Positions 1-7,173 of a DNA stretch of 25,250 nt are shown in pieces (position 1 is the stretch's first letter; each line of letters starts with the position of its first letter). The stretch lies in the IMG/VR virus record IMGVR_UViG_3300044678_000714, positions 1 to 25,250 of that record. One strand, 5' to 3'. Below the pieces are notes generated by a model, which saw only the letters and a program-made list of their open reading frames with translations, did no database searches and was not told where the DNA came from. Both the position numbers and the translations under genes were made by a program. The DNA comes from a virus.

Positions 1-1295
1 CCGTTAATTGCCTTACCGCTGATATTGCCTTGATTTAGCTGTGATGGGTCGTAAATGCCCAATACAGCCATTAGGTCTTGATTAATCGCAGCACTTGCGC
101 TGATAACACCTGCAGGCGGTGGCTCAGGCTGTAATCGCTGTGGCGCAGGCGCAGGCTGACCCTCAATATCCTTCTGCTTATATCGCAAAACAGGAGCGGA
201 TTTGATGTTAGCGTTAGCCCACTCCATTTCGTGGCCTTCATCTTGGCCTTCAGCAATTAGCCACTTGGCTTTTGGTGCAAGCGCAACAGATTCTGTGAAC
301 GCTGTCTGCCAAAAGTTATACATACGTTGCGGATCTTTGGCCATACGAACCAAGCCAAACTTCTTACGCTTGGCATCAACAATAAGCTGTTGACCGTATA
401 CAGGAACGATTGGGATATAACGACCTGCCCATGTGCCCTCTTCCAATACTTCCATTGCAGTTACTTTGCACCATTTAATGGTCTTTTTAACCGCAGAACG
501 CTTATCAATGACCGTTAAACCTTGAGCCTCAAGACGTGCAAAGAAGTCTTTGTCATCAGCAAAAGCGGTAGAACCATCAGAAAGTAGGTATAAATCAGCC
601 TTTTCACGCACCGTATAGAAATACTCAGCGATGCGAATGTCCTCTTTCATTACCCACTCAGCGTTGCTGTCACCTGTTCCACGCAAAGTAAAGCCTGAGC
701 CATCATCTTTTCCAGGATATAGACTGCGGAACGTTGCCTTTGGGATAACTTCAGTAATTAAGCACTTTTCAGCATCAGAGCCATCAGGCATCACGCTGTT
801 TGGGTCAAAATATACTGTGAATGGGTTAACAATTTGACGAATGAAGATTTCTTGGTTAAAGCTATCATCAGACGCATATTCGGTTGTTACTCGCCAATAA
901 CCCCAACCCATACGAACCGCAAAGTCTACCGCTGTATCGTATGCTTGGTCGGCATCGGAGTTGACCTCAATATGGCGAGTGATACCTGTAACGATTTGAG
1001 CCAACTTAGCGTCAACTTGGTTATTCATGCCATGCGCTTTGATGCGTGGTCTTTGTTGACGGATATTGTTTGTAACTTGGCGGATATAAGGGTCAATCTT
1101 GTTAATAGTCAAACAAGGGCGAGCCTCTAAAGTTCTGCTGTTTTGGATTTCAACTGGCCACTGTTCGCCTGCTGCGAACTTGAGGTCTTCCATCGCCTCG
1201 TTGCGGTTGTTGGTGTCAGCCTCGCTTGCTAAACGCAAGAAAGCCATTGCATCTTCAATACGTGGATCGTTGTCACCACCTTGATAATTTGACAT
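1..1295 (-). CDS. P22-like portal protein (3' end cut by window edge)
   Basis: The start is ATG at 1295, preceded by GGGG and a 6-base gap, directly after the terminase stop. About 431 codons are open to the left edge, so the C-terminal part is missing; P22-type portals are about 700 residues. The N-terminus has the portal pattern: a helical start, an EQWP segment, then KIDPYIRQVTNNIRQQRPRI near residues 73-92, followed by VNPFTVYFDP and a YFYTVREKADLYLL stretch. In this family the protein forms the dodecameric ring at one capsid vertex through which DNA is packaged and ejected, and it binds the large terminase. The order terminase small, terminase large, portal is canonical. The family call rests on remembered motifs and position. 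Translation was read by eye and shows no internal stop. Confidence 0.9.
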   Translation of the reverse strand, partial: MSNYQGGDNDPRIEDAMAFLRLASEADTNNRNEAMEDLKFAAGEQWPVEIQNSRTLEARPCLTINKIDPYIRQVTNNIRQQRPRIKAHGMNNQVDAKLAQIVTGITRHIEVNSDADQAYDTAVDFAVRMGWGYWRVTTEYASDDSFNQEIFIRQIVNPFTVYFDPNSVMPDGSDAEKCLITEVIPKATFRSLYPGKDDGSGFTLRGTGDSNAEWVMKEDIRIAEYFYTVREKADLYLLSDGSTAFADDKDFFARLEAQGLTVIDKRSAVKKTIKWCKVTAMEVLEEGTWAGRYIPIVPVYGQQLIVDAKRKKFGLVRMAKDPQRMYNFWQTAFTESVALAPKAKWLIAEGQDEGHEMEWANANIKSAPVLRYKQKDIEGQPAPAPQRLQPEPPPAGVISASAAINQDLMAVLGIYDPSQLNQGNISGKAIN

Positions 1296-1298
1296 TTT

Positions 1299-2630
1299 TT
1301 ACCCCATCCAACTTGCGCCAGGCATATAAGTGGCCTTTGAAGGCTTTAATTTGCGTGGCTCGTTAATCATTAGACCAATATATCGGAATGCGTCTGCACC
1401 ATGAGAGTATATGTCGTGTAGTGGATTTTTACTAAACATTTTAGTTTCAGGGTCAACCTCATAACGATAGTGTCGTAAGCATTGTAAACCTTGGTGACAA
1501 TTTTCTCTATCAAAATAACAGTTTCTAAATATACTTCTTGCAGCGTTTATTGAATCAACAACAGGAACTCGTGGCAATACTCGTGTTTTATATCCTGCTG
1601 CCCTGACAATATCCTCAATACTTCTACCGTTTGATGCTATGTTTTTACTTTGAGCATCGTGTGGCAACCAAAGCGTGTCGTATATATACCCAAACGTCTG
1701 CAACTTAGCCAACCAAGCGGACATGGTGGTTTGATTACCCTCAATATATCGGATTAAGCGTGTTTCCATGCCAATAAATTGCAAGAACCAAATTGCAGTA
1801 TGGTCAGCCCAACCAAGGTCAAAAATAGCGTGGACAGGCTTTGTTTCATCGTATGGCACTCTTGTGATGCGGTCTTCAAGCTCTGCCAACTGCATTTCTT
1901 TGGCAAATACAGCACCATCAACGGTTTGTCGGCATAAGCCTTCCCAAACGGTGTTATATGCTTCAGGGTCACGATCCCTTAATGAATCCTTCTCTTTGCG
2001 GAGTGTTTCAGGAAACCAAGGGTTGTCAGACCAGTTAATCTTTTGCACAACCCCATCAGGCTGTGGATTTAATACAAAACGTTGGTAAGTTTCGTCTGTT
2101 TCAAGCTCAGGGTTAAAAGACACCCATATTTCGGAGTCTTGCTTACGAATCGTTGGAATCAACACATCCCAAGACATACGTGAAACCGACTGAGCCTCTT
2201 CAACCCAGCAAATATCCACACCCTCGTAGGATTTGACGTTACTTACGTTGTTTTTTAGGCCAACAAAGCTGAACTCTGAACCGTTATAGGCTCTGATTGA
2301 GTGTTGCGTGATTTGGAAGAATGGCAACATTCCCATCGCCTCAATTTGATCCGAGAGCAACTTATGCACAGAATCCCTGATTGACGTCTGAAATTCACGT
2401 GCGCAAAGGATTCTCAGGGGCTTTTTATAAGCCTTAATCAGCAAAGCCCTGGCAATATTCCAAGATTTAGAGCCACCACGACCACCCCAAAGGATACGAT
2501 AACGACTCTTTTCAGGATTAAACAAGCACTCAAGTTTGGCAGGAAACTCTATTTTTGCAAGATTTGACCTGATTTCCTGATGCTGTTCAGGGGTGACTTC
2601 TAGCGGTGAATGCTCAATTTCATCACTCAT
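1299..2630 (-). CDS. terL: Terminase large subunit
   Basis: A 443-residue protein with the two-domain architecture of the phage packaging motor. The ATPase domain has a Walker A-like GGRGGSKS at residues 49-56, a Walker B strand ending in acidic residues (VDICWVEEA, about 138-146) and a coupling motif SFNP at 171-174. The C-terminal RNase-H-like nuclease domain shows the expected acidic residues: D271 in FDLGWAD, D325 in PHDAQ and D413 in HGADAFRY. It should translocate DNA through the portal and cut concatemers. The start overlaps the end of the small subunit gene by 8 bases, and the stop lies 3 bases before the portal start, so the three are probably translated from one message. The lineage looks closest to PBSX/Terminase_3-type enzymes. 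Confidence 0.96.
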   Translation of the reverse strand: MSDEIEHSPLEVTPEQHQEIRSNLAKIEFPAKLECLFNPEKSRYRILWGGRGGSKSWNIARALLIKAYKKPLRILCAREFQTSIRDSVHKLLSDQIEAMGMLPFFQITQHSIRAYNGSEFSFVGLKNNVSNVKSYEGVDICWVEEAQSVSRMSWDVLIPTIRKQDSEIWVSFNPELETDETYQRFVLNPQPDGVVQKINWSDNPWFPETLRKEKDSLRDRDPEAYNTVWEGLCRQTVDGAVFAKEMQLAELEDRITRVPYDETKPVHAIFDLGWADHTAIWFLQFIGMETRLIRYIEGNQTTMSAWLAKLQTFGYIYDTLWLPHDAQSKNIASNGRSIEDIVRAAGYKTRVLPRVPVVDSINAARSIFRNCYFDRENCHQGLQCLRHYRYEVDPETKMFSKNPLHDIYSHGADAFRYIGLMINEPRKLKPSKATYMPGASWMG

Positions 2631-2988
2631 TGGCTATTTTTGAAATATCTGTGGCTTTTACAAAGGTAATCTGAACGTCAAAAGGCTCACCGCCTGCACC
2701 TGTGATCTCGTGTTGCGTTTTCTCTGACCACCCCATCTGAGCCTTGGTCCACCAAATGCCTGCGGTTGTGTCCCCTTTTACAGCCTTATTAAACAAAGTC
2801 TGAGCAATCTTGGCTGAAGCCTTAGCCTTTCCAACCGCCAATTCAACCTTGTAATGCTTGCGCAGGGTCACATCGCTGATGCCAATTAAAGACGCAATCT
2901 GTTCGTGTGGCAGACCAAGACCTGACGCAGATTCAACCTGCGCTTTGGTCACGTCTGTCGGTATATGTGCGTTATTGATATTTGCCAT
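2623..2988 (-). CDS. terS: Terminase small subunit
   Basis: A 121-residue protein with a helix-turn-helix near residues 25-50 (LPHEQIASLIGISDVTLRKHY), then an alpha-helical stretch rich in Lys and Ala and a segment GIWWTKAQMGWSEK typical of small terminase subunits. The role is to recognise the packaging-initiation site and load the large subunit. It directly precedes terL with an 8-base overlap. No Shine-Dalgarno sequence is visible ahead of the ATG at 2988 (the upstream bases are ACCTCAATAAAA), so initiation may depend on translation of the upstream methyltransferase gene, which ends 20 bases before. Function is assigned from the HTH and the position beside terL. Confidence 0.9.
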   Translation of the reverse strand: MANINNAHIPTDVTKAQVESASGLGLPHEQIASLIGISDVTLRKHYKVELAVGKAKASAKIAQTLFNKAVKGDTTAGIWWTKAQMGWSEKTQHEITGAGGEPFDVQITFVKATDISKIANE

Positions 2989-3007
2989 TTTTATTGAGGT
3001 AAAACCA

Positions 3008-4240
3008 TTAAGCCGACTTAACGTCTAAGTCATTGTTTTGTATAAGAACAGCCTCTTTCCCTGTGAACTCTTCCCAACGTTTGACAATAACGTCACAATA
3101 CTTTGGATCAAGTTCCATAGAAAAGTTATTTCTGCCTGTTTTTTCGCATCCCATCATAGTGCTGCCTGACCCACCAAATAAGTCTAAAACGTTGGCTTTT
3201 GCGTATGAACTGTTCTTTACAGCCTTTTCAATAAGCTCAACAGGTTTAGTTGTTGGGTGAAGTTCTGATTTCTTGGGGCGAGCCACATCCCAAAGGTCGG
3301 ATTGCTTTCTATCCTCAACTTGGCAGATACGTGATGCGGATTCGTTCCAACCATACCAAATAGGTTCATATTGGGTGTGGTAGTCCTTGCGTGAGAGAAC
3401 AAGGGTGTCTTTCGCCCAAATAATCGTGCTTGACCAGTGGAAACCGACTGTTCTTAGCCAATGGTCAATGACTGGCCATTCTTGGGCGGACATAACCACA
3501 TAAATTGGACAGCCAGGCTTTGATGCCATAAAAAGCGATGTGCAGACGTCTGAAATAAACTTATCCCAAGCGTCTTCATCCATGTGGTCGTTCATAATTG
3601 TGCGTGGTTTATATCCCATCGCATTGTTTTTATCCACAGCACCGTAGTTCACGTTCCATGGCGGATCTGTGAAAATCATGTCGGCTTTTGCGCCATCCAT
3701 CAATTTTTCAACGTCATCAATGCTTGTGCTATCGCCACACATTAATCGGTGGTTGCCAAGCTGATAAATGTCACCACGCTTTGTTTTTGGATCAACAGGC
3801 AACGGTGGCACTTCATCAGGGTCTGTATTACCCTCAATTTGGTCAGGCTCAAGCAATTTACTGAGTTCTTTGCTATCAAAGCCCAAAAGCTCAAGGTCAA
3901 AGCCTTCCTCGCCCAATTCAGTCAACTCAACCATTAAAAGGCCTGTATCCCACCCACCGTTCATGGCGAGTTGATTGTCGGCAATAATGTAAGCCTTCTT
4001 TTGAGTGTCGGTCATATCCTTAAGCTCAATGACAGGGACTTTATCCATGCCTAGCTTTCGTGCAGCCATTAAACGACCATGACCTGCAATCACACCCTTT
4101 TCGCCATCAACGAGGATTGGATTAGTCCAACCGAACTCTTTGATGCTTGCTGCGATCTGCGCAACTTGTGCGTCAGAATGGGTGCGACTGTTTTTTGCGT
4201 AAGGGATTAGTTCCGATACGTTAACTTGTTTGATTTGCAT
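3008..4240 (-). CDS. ParB-like domain fused to N6-adenine DNA methyltransferase
   Basis: A 410-residue two-domain protein. Residues 1 to about 95 are a ParB/sulfiredoxin-type fold with the hallmark GHGR at 53-56 and IIADNQLA near 85-92. Residues from about 150 to the end form a beta-class methyltransferase: DPPW (motif IV) at 192-195 comes before the AdoMet-binding FGGSGST (motif I) at 355-361, with HPTTKP at 328-333 between them. DPPW fits methylation of an exocyclic amino group, most often adenine N6. No restriction enzyme is nearby, so protection against host restriction or control of packaging is likelier than a restriction-modification pair. The start has AGGGG seven bases upstream and overlaps the preceding 56-residue gene by 20 bases. 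Confidence 0.92.
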   Translation of the reverse strand: MQIKQVNVSELIPYAKNSRTHSDAQVAQIAASIKEFGWTNPILVDGEKGVIAGHGRLMAARKLGMDKVPVIELKDMTDTQKKAYIIADNQLAMNGGWDTGLLMVELTELGEEGFDLELLGFDSKELSKLLEPDQIEGNTDPDEVPPLPVDPKTKRGDIYQLGNHRLMCGDSTSIDDVEKLMDGAKADMIFTDPPWNVNYGAVDKNNAMGYKPRTIMNDHMDEDAWDKFISDVCTSLFMASKPGCPIYVVMSAQEWPVIDHWLRTVGFHWSSTIIWAKDTLVLSRKDYHTQYEPIWYGWNESASRICQVEDRKQSDLWDVARPKKSELHPTTKPVELIEKAVKNSSYAKANVLDLFGGSGSTMMGCEKTGRNNFSMELDPKYCDVIVKRWEEFTGKEAVLIQNNDLDVKSA

Positions 4241-4391
4241 CTATATCCCCTGCGGTTTGTTCAGCCTGGGATTGGATTGCTTGTTGATGAATGGCAGCGA
4301 CAACAGGTGCTACTGCTTCATAGGGCAATTTTCCCAAACCTGCCAAAACCACGTTAATTTGCTCTACGGTTAGCTCAAGTTTGATAATCAT
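4221..4391 (-). CDS. Small conserved phage protein, 56 aa, unknown function
   Basis: Open frame from ATG 4391 to TAA at 4221, preceded by AAAGG six bases upstream. The product begins MIIKLELTVEQINVVLAGLG and continues with KLPYEAV and a short Ala/Gln-rich helix. This start pattern is familiar from small uncharacterised phage proteins near packaging genes, but no function is known to me. The start has a good ribosome binding site and the end overlaps the methyltransferase start by 20 bases, which argues for real translation. A largely helical structure is likely. Confidence 0.75.
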   Translation of the reverse strand: MIIKLELTVEQINVVLAGLGKLPYEAVAPVVAAIHQQAIQSQAEQTAGDIDANQTS

Positions 4392-4418
4392 TTTTTACCT
4401 TTCAATAATACATCTAAT

Positions 4419-4733
4419 TTACGCATTTTTATATTCTTCTGCATCAGATATAAAACACACGTCTTGCCATGACATTATCAGATAACGCTCATTATCTTCA
4501 AAATATTCTTGGTATTTTAAGTATTCGTCAGTTCCCATCGTGCCAAAGCGCACAAAATCACCAACATTTAATGGCATTACTTCACGCTTACCGTTTGGTA
4601 GCTTTTTGCCTGGACCGACAGCGACAACAGTTCCCATGTTGTCTTTCTCATCCATGATTACTTCTAAAATTTGAGATTTAACACGCACATACGGTCTTAC
4701 TACAACCTTGTCGTTCATTGGATTAAGCTTCAT
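4419..4733 (-). CDS. GroES-like co-chaperonin
   Basis: A 104-residue protein aligned by eye with the Cpn10 family. It opens MKLNPMNDKVVVRP, equivalent to the family's rPLhDRVvV start, then has a GTVVAVGPGK strand, a VGDFVRFG strand and a closing YLIMSWQDVCFI strand like bacterial LIMsEsDIla. The segment SQILEV at about residues 20-25 occupies the place of the mobile loop, whose hydrophobic tripeptide docks on GroEL. No GroEL gene is in the window, so it probably partners host GroEL, as T4 gp31 does for capsid folding. AAAGG precedes the ATG by about six bases. The start overlaps the upstream gene by 11 bases. Confidence 0.88.
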   Translation of the reverse strand: MKLNPMNDKVVVRPYVRVKSQILEVIMDEKDNMGTVVAVGPGKKLPNGKREVMPLNVGDFVRFGTMGTDEYLKYQEYFEDNERYLIMSWQDVCFISDAEEYKNA

Positions 4734-4968
4734 TTTTAGCCTTTCTTGGTCTACCCTGTTTTTTGGGTGCGACAGGAGCAGGCTCTTGGACTAAAGATTC
4801 CACAATAGAATCAACGACTTGTGCAGATTTTGCAAAAACAAACTCTCCGCACCATTCTGTTTCGTGCTTATTTTTTTGATCAGGGTATCTTTTGCAGACA
4901 CCCATAAAACCTGAATTAATAAAAAATTTACAAGAATTACAGGTTTCTCTAGAATCTAAGTTAGCCAT
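4723..4968 (-). CDS. Small Cys-containing protein with basic tail, unknown function
   Basis: An 81-residue protein with a strong start (AAGGAG four bases before ATG 4968). The N-terminal half has a C-x2-C pair (TCNSC), then VCKRYP and EWCGEF, giving a C-C-C-C set compatible with one zinc or a small metal-bound fold. The C-terminal half is a linker with Pro and Ala ending in KKQGRPRKAKNEA, which resembles an AT-hook-like basic tail. DNA or RNA binding is therefore possible but unproven. It lies between a strong hairpin and the GroES-like gene, with which it overlaps. Confidence 0.7.
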   Translation of the reverse strand: MANLDSRETCNSCKFFINSGFMGVCKRYPDQKNKHETEWCGEFVFAKSAQVVDSIVESLVQEPAPVAPKKQGRPRKAKNEA

Positions 4969-4995
4969 AAAACTCCTTCACAGTTTGTTTGGTTA

Positions 4996-5031
4996 GAAGC
5001 CCTTAGACAGTTTGCGCTGTCTAGGGGCTTC
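4996..5031. terminator. Strong 15-bp hairpin, possible terminator or RNA-processing site
   Basis: Arms 4996-5010 and 5017-5031 pair over 15 positions with a single mispair (G-U or A-C, depending on the strand transcribed) around a 6-base loop. The hairpin sits between the stop at 5039 and the ribosome binding site of the next leftward gene. No T-run follows on the leftward transcript; the sequence after it on the plus strand (cgtcttattt) is only moderately T-rich. It could be a partial terminator, an RNase III site or an mRNA stabiliser. Confidence 0.55.
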
Positions 5032-5038
5032 GTCTTAT

Positions 5039-5251
5039 TTAGCAGCAACCACGCTTGTGAGTGTAGCAAATGCCTGCTGTGCGACCAGTGTCAAACTTCT
5101 TATCTGCACCAGTTGCATCTTGTTTACCCATGCCAACACCGCCACGCAAGCTGCCTGAACGCTCACCTGATTTGTCGCTTGATGTTGCGCCTGCAGGTGC
5201 TTTAGCACCAGTTGTTGAAGGCACACCCTTCATTGAATCCATCTTACCCAT
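5039..5251 (-). CDS. Small Gly/Ser/Lys-rich phage protein, unknown function
   Basis: A 70-residue product opening MGKMDSMKGVPSTTG, with a low-complexity middle (SGERSGSLRGG, MGKQDATGADKKFDTGRT) and ending GICYTHKRGCC. I recognise the general pattern as a recurring short protein in environmental tailed phages, without known function. The ATG at 5251 is preceded by AAAGGA at good spacing, which favours this frame over the overlapping 63-codon frame ending at 5035. The protein looks disordered and basic. The clustered Cys and His at the end (CYTHKRGCC) could bind metal. It is followed by the strong hairpin at 4996-5031. Confidence 0.7.
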   Translation of the reverse strand: MGKMDSMKGVPSTTGAKAPAGATSSDKSGERSGSLRGGVGMGKQDATGADKKFDTGRTAGICYTHKRGCC

Positions 5252-5294
5252 GTTATTTTCCTTTGCAAAAGAATGTCAAAATGACCTGTTTATT

Positions 5295-5666
5295 CTATTT
5301 GAGATATTTGAGCTTGTAAACAGTTGAATTGATTAAATGAGCAATCTCATCAACGATATTTTGTAGCTCAGAGTCTTGTGGCAATTTTTTACGCTTGGTG
5401 GCCACATAGTCCTGCATATATTCCAAGTAATCTAACGAGTCCTTGGTGAAATCGTATTCTTCAGGATATTCCTCAATAAGCTCATATTTACCTTGATAGG
5501 ACTCGGTGAATGTGTCAATAAGATCAATAACCTTATCGTAGTAAGAACGCAAAGCCTTGTGACGAGAATAACTACCCTCACCTTTTGCTTGAAAGTGCTG
5601 AATGTGGGTTACGGTTGCGCTATGCAACAACGTCAAAATAAAACCTGCTGTGTCTTTATGGCTCAT
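5295..5666 (-). CDS. DUF5856-family phage protein
   Basis: A 123-residue helical protein beginning MSHKDTAGFILTLLHSATVTH, with HFQAKGEGSYSRHKAL after it and QDSELQNIVDEIAHLINSTVYKL near the end. These blocks match my memory of DUF5856, a family of phage proteins with a four-helix, ferritin-like appearance and conserved His/Glu positions. No biochemical role is established. AAGGGG precedes the ATG by about five bases. It is a stand-alone member of the leftward early block. Confidence 0.8.
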   Translation of the reverse strand: MSHKDTAGFILTLLHSATVTHIQHFQAKGEGSYSRHKALRSYYDKVIDLIDTFTESYQGKYELIEEYPEEYDFTKDSLDYLEYMQDYVATKRKKLPQDSELQNIVDEIAHLINSTVYKLKYLK

Positions 5667-5690
5667 GGTTGCCCCTTAAAGTTTTAATGA

Positions 5691-5852
5691 TTATCGCCTA
5701 TTCCGCTTTTCATAACAACTACCGCAAAGCCATTTTTGGTTTAAACCGTTATTAAAAACCCAATACCTACCAAATTCTTTAGGTTTCTTTTGTTTACAGG
5801 ATTCGCACTCTTGTCGTGTTCTATCGCCATTATTTTTGTCGTGATTCAACAT
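5691..5852 (-). CDS. Small zinc-ribbon-like protein, 53 aa
   Basis: A short frame from ATG 5852 to TAA 5691. Two C-x2-C knuckles are visible, CESC at residues 16-19 and CGSC at 43-46, separated by a strand-like FGRYWVFNNG segment. The spacing is that of a treble-clef or zinc-ribbon fold. It is highly charged and ends YEKRNRR. GAAGAG precedes the start by five bases, and the gene overlaps the 3' end of rusA by 23 bases. A nucleic-acid-binding or adaptor role is likely by fold, but no specific family is recognised. Confidence 0.7.
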   Translation of the reverse strand: MLNHDKNNGDRTRQECESCKQKKPKEFGRYWVFNNGLNQKWLCGSCYEKRNRR

Positions 5853-6198
5853 CTAACTCTTCTATCATTACCAAGCATCCACCGCCTTTGCGGATTTCGC
5901 CCCTTTTTACAATTAAAACGTCAATTTGTGCGTCATCCTCATAAACCCAACCTTCCAGGGCATCCCACAACGCTTTGACTCGGTTATCAATATCTTGCAG
6001 CCTGCGATCCCTTGGGTATAGCACTATTTCCATCTGTAAGCGCACAGAACCGCCCAAGCGAGGCACTTTATAGTCGTGCATATATTCAGCCACCTTTTCC
6101 CTAAAAAGCACCCCTTCTTTGGAAATAAAGCGTCTGTGACCGTTGGCTCGCCAATAGCTGTTAATTGAAGGTGGGTAGGGAAGATTAAGAACTAGCAA
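5830..6198 (-). CDS. rusA: RusA-family Holliday junction resolvase
   Basis: A 122-residue protein with the RusA signature: start LVLNLPYPPSINSYW, then RRLQDIDNRVKALWDAL with acidic residues D69 and D71, and VYEDDAQID with D89. These correspond to the catalytic Asp residues 70, 72 and 91 of E. coli RusA. The enzyme cuts four-way junctions in recombination or replication intermediates and may trim branched DNA before packaging. The start is TTG at 6198, supported by GGAG seven bases upstream and by the conserved N-terminus. It overlaps the HNH gene by 14 bases. Confidence 0.93.
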   Translation of the reverse strand: MLVLNLPYPPSINSYWRANGHRRFISKEGVLFREKVAEYMHDYKVPRLGGSVRLQMEIVLYPRDRRLQDIDNRVKALWDALEGWVYEDDAQIDVLIVKRGEIRKGGGCLVMIEELDVESRQK

Positions 6199-6460
6199 GT
6201 AAACGCTCCGTTATTTTGAGGAGTTCTTCCTCTCCAATTTTATGATGCTTGGCGAATCCTTTGTGTCCAAGACCATGAACACCTGAATTGCCTCGGTGGT
6301 GTTCAGGACATAGTCCGATAACAGGTGCATTAGCTCTTTTACCGCCAAAGCGTCTAATGTGGTGGATTTCGCAGGGTGACTCTCCATAGCCCAAGTGATA
6401 ACACAAGACGCATCCGAGTCGTGCAACTCTGTCGTAGTGTTCTTTTTCACTCTTTAGCAT
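6185..6460 (-). CDS. Ref-like (RecA-dependent) HNH nuclease
   Basis: A 91-residue protein from ATG 6460. It has a C-x2-C pair (CVLC, residues 17-20), EIHHIRR (H33, H34) and LCPEHHRG (C51, H54, H55), forming a zinc-stabilised HNH/beta-beta-alpha-metal site. The opening KSEKEHYDRVARLGC and the ending EEELLKITERLL resemble the catalytic domain of P1 Ref, a nuclease that cuts RecA-bound D-loops. This version lacks the long basic N-terminal region of Ref. An upstream TTG at 6481 would add 7 residues; ATG 6460 is preferred because it lies inside the 3' end of the preceding gene (14-base overlap) and matches the family start. It is paired with rusA, consistent with a recombination module. Confidence 0.85.
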   Translation of the reverse strand: MLKSEKEHYDRVARLGCVLCYHLGYGESPCEIHHIRRFGGKRANAPVIGLCPEHHRGNSGVHGLGHKGFAKHHKIGEEELLKITERLLASS

Positions 6461-6671
6461 TGGCAAACATCTGTTGTGCAATATTTTCTAGCTGTTGGCT
6501 TAAATCAACCAATGAAATGCTAATGTCGTAGGCATCATCCCATTTTTTATTAAGCGTGGCCTCTTCATAAGCCCTGATTGTTCTTTTGATTTCTAAAAGG
6601 GTTTCTGAAAAATCAATAAATTCAGGATTTTTAACCGCAAAATTAATAGCGTTTTTTAATGTTTGGTTCAT
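6447..6671 (-). CDS. Small helical protein, unknown function
   Basis: A 74-residue protein that looks almost wholly alpha-helical (FSETLLEIKRTIRAYEEATL; SLVDLSQQLENIAQQMF). No family is recognised. The ATG at 6671 overlaps the stop of the upstream 111-residue gene (ATGA), and its own end overlaps the HNH nuclease start by 14 bases, so it is embedded in a coupled operon. No strong ribosome binding site is visible and coupling probably drives its translation. Confidence 0.65.
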   Translation of the reverse strand: MNQTLKNAINFAVKNPEFIDFSETLLEIKRTIRAYEEATLNKKWDDAYDISISLVDLSQQLENIAQQMFANAKE

Positions 6672-7003
6672 TTAATCATCTTTTCAAAGGCTCGTTGGTT
6701 GGCTTGCTCCACTTTCCAAGTTTCGTGGCGCATCTGTGCTGCAATTAGTTTCCATCTTAATGCCTCAGCCTGCTCTGTGGCTAGACCTATGGCCTTACAA
6801 AGTTCCTGATAGTCAGGGCTTGCATAAGCCTCACGCTCCTGCGCCCCAAGGCTTTGTTCGCTTGATTGTTTCATTTTGATCGCTTTGAGCGAGGATTTGT
6901 ATGTTTCAAGCTCCGCTAGCCTACCTTTAGCCTGGGCATAAGCAGGGGCATTTTTGTAGATATAGTCTACAGCGTCATTTGGGTCGTATTCTTTGTGTTC
7001 CAT
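6668..7003 (-). CDS. Conserved phage protein with coiled-coil character, unknown function
   Basis: A 111-residue protein: acidic start EYDPNDAVDYIYKNAPAYAQAKGRL, then long helices rich in Glu, Lys, Ala and Gln (LAELETYKSSLKAIKMKQS; LATEQAEALRWKLIAAQMRHETWKVEQANQRAF). This arrangement recurs in small phage early proteins I have seen, but no function is established. It lies between a short DUF-type gene and a helical protein in the coupled leftward operon. AAGGA is about 12 bases upstream of the ATG. Confidence 0.7.
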   Translation of the reverse strand: MEHKEYDPNDAVDYIYKNAPAYAQAKGRLAELETYKSSLKAIKMKQSSEQSLGAQEREAYASPDYQELCKAIGLATEQAEALRWKLIAAQMRHETWKVEQANQRAFEKMIK

Positions 7004-7173
7004 AACTTTATTAATCCTTCCTGTAATTTAAGCCGAGCATCAAGCCCACGTTTATCTTGAACTAAAGCCAAAAACTCCCTGCGCTTCTGTAAAGGCAATG
7101 CTGCAATCCATTTCACCTCGCAAAAGTGTCTGTGTTCCTCTGTCCAAGTTTCCCCATTGTTCTGCCATTGCAT
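6967..7173 (-). CDS. Small phage protein, possibly DUF7696-like
   Basis: A 68-residue protein with MQWQNNGETWTEEHRHFCEVKW, then LPLQKRREFLALVQDKRGLDARLKL. The pattern of an R/C-containing first helix followed by a LPL..RR..L..V..KRG motif is reminiscent of DUF7696-type small phage proteins. GGGA lies about eight bases before ATG 7173. It overlaps the methyltransferase upstream by 122 bases and the next gene by 37 bases, more than is usual here; see the finding on this overlap. Function is unknown. Confidence 0.6.
   Translation of the reverse strand: MQWQNNGETWTEEHRHFCEVKWIAALPLQKRREFLALVQDKRGLDARLKLQEGLIKLWNTKNTTQMTL

Noticed and set aside
5035-5226. 63-codon frame overlapping the 70-residue gene at 5039-5251
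   Set aside because: Gln/Ala/Leu-rich frame-shifted shadow without a ribosome site; the 5251 start has AAAGGA and a recognised product pattern.
5250-5279. TTGACA on the minus strand (5279-5274) as a -35 for a leftward promoter
   Set aside because: The only -10-like sequence at the right distance covers the start codon of the gene at 5251 and would start transcription inside the gene.
6185-6481. TTG 6481 as start of the HNH nuclease
   Set aside because: ATG 6460 gives the usual family N-terminus and a 14-base overlap with the upstream gene.
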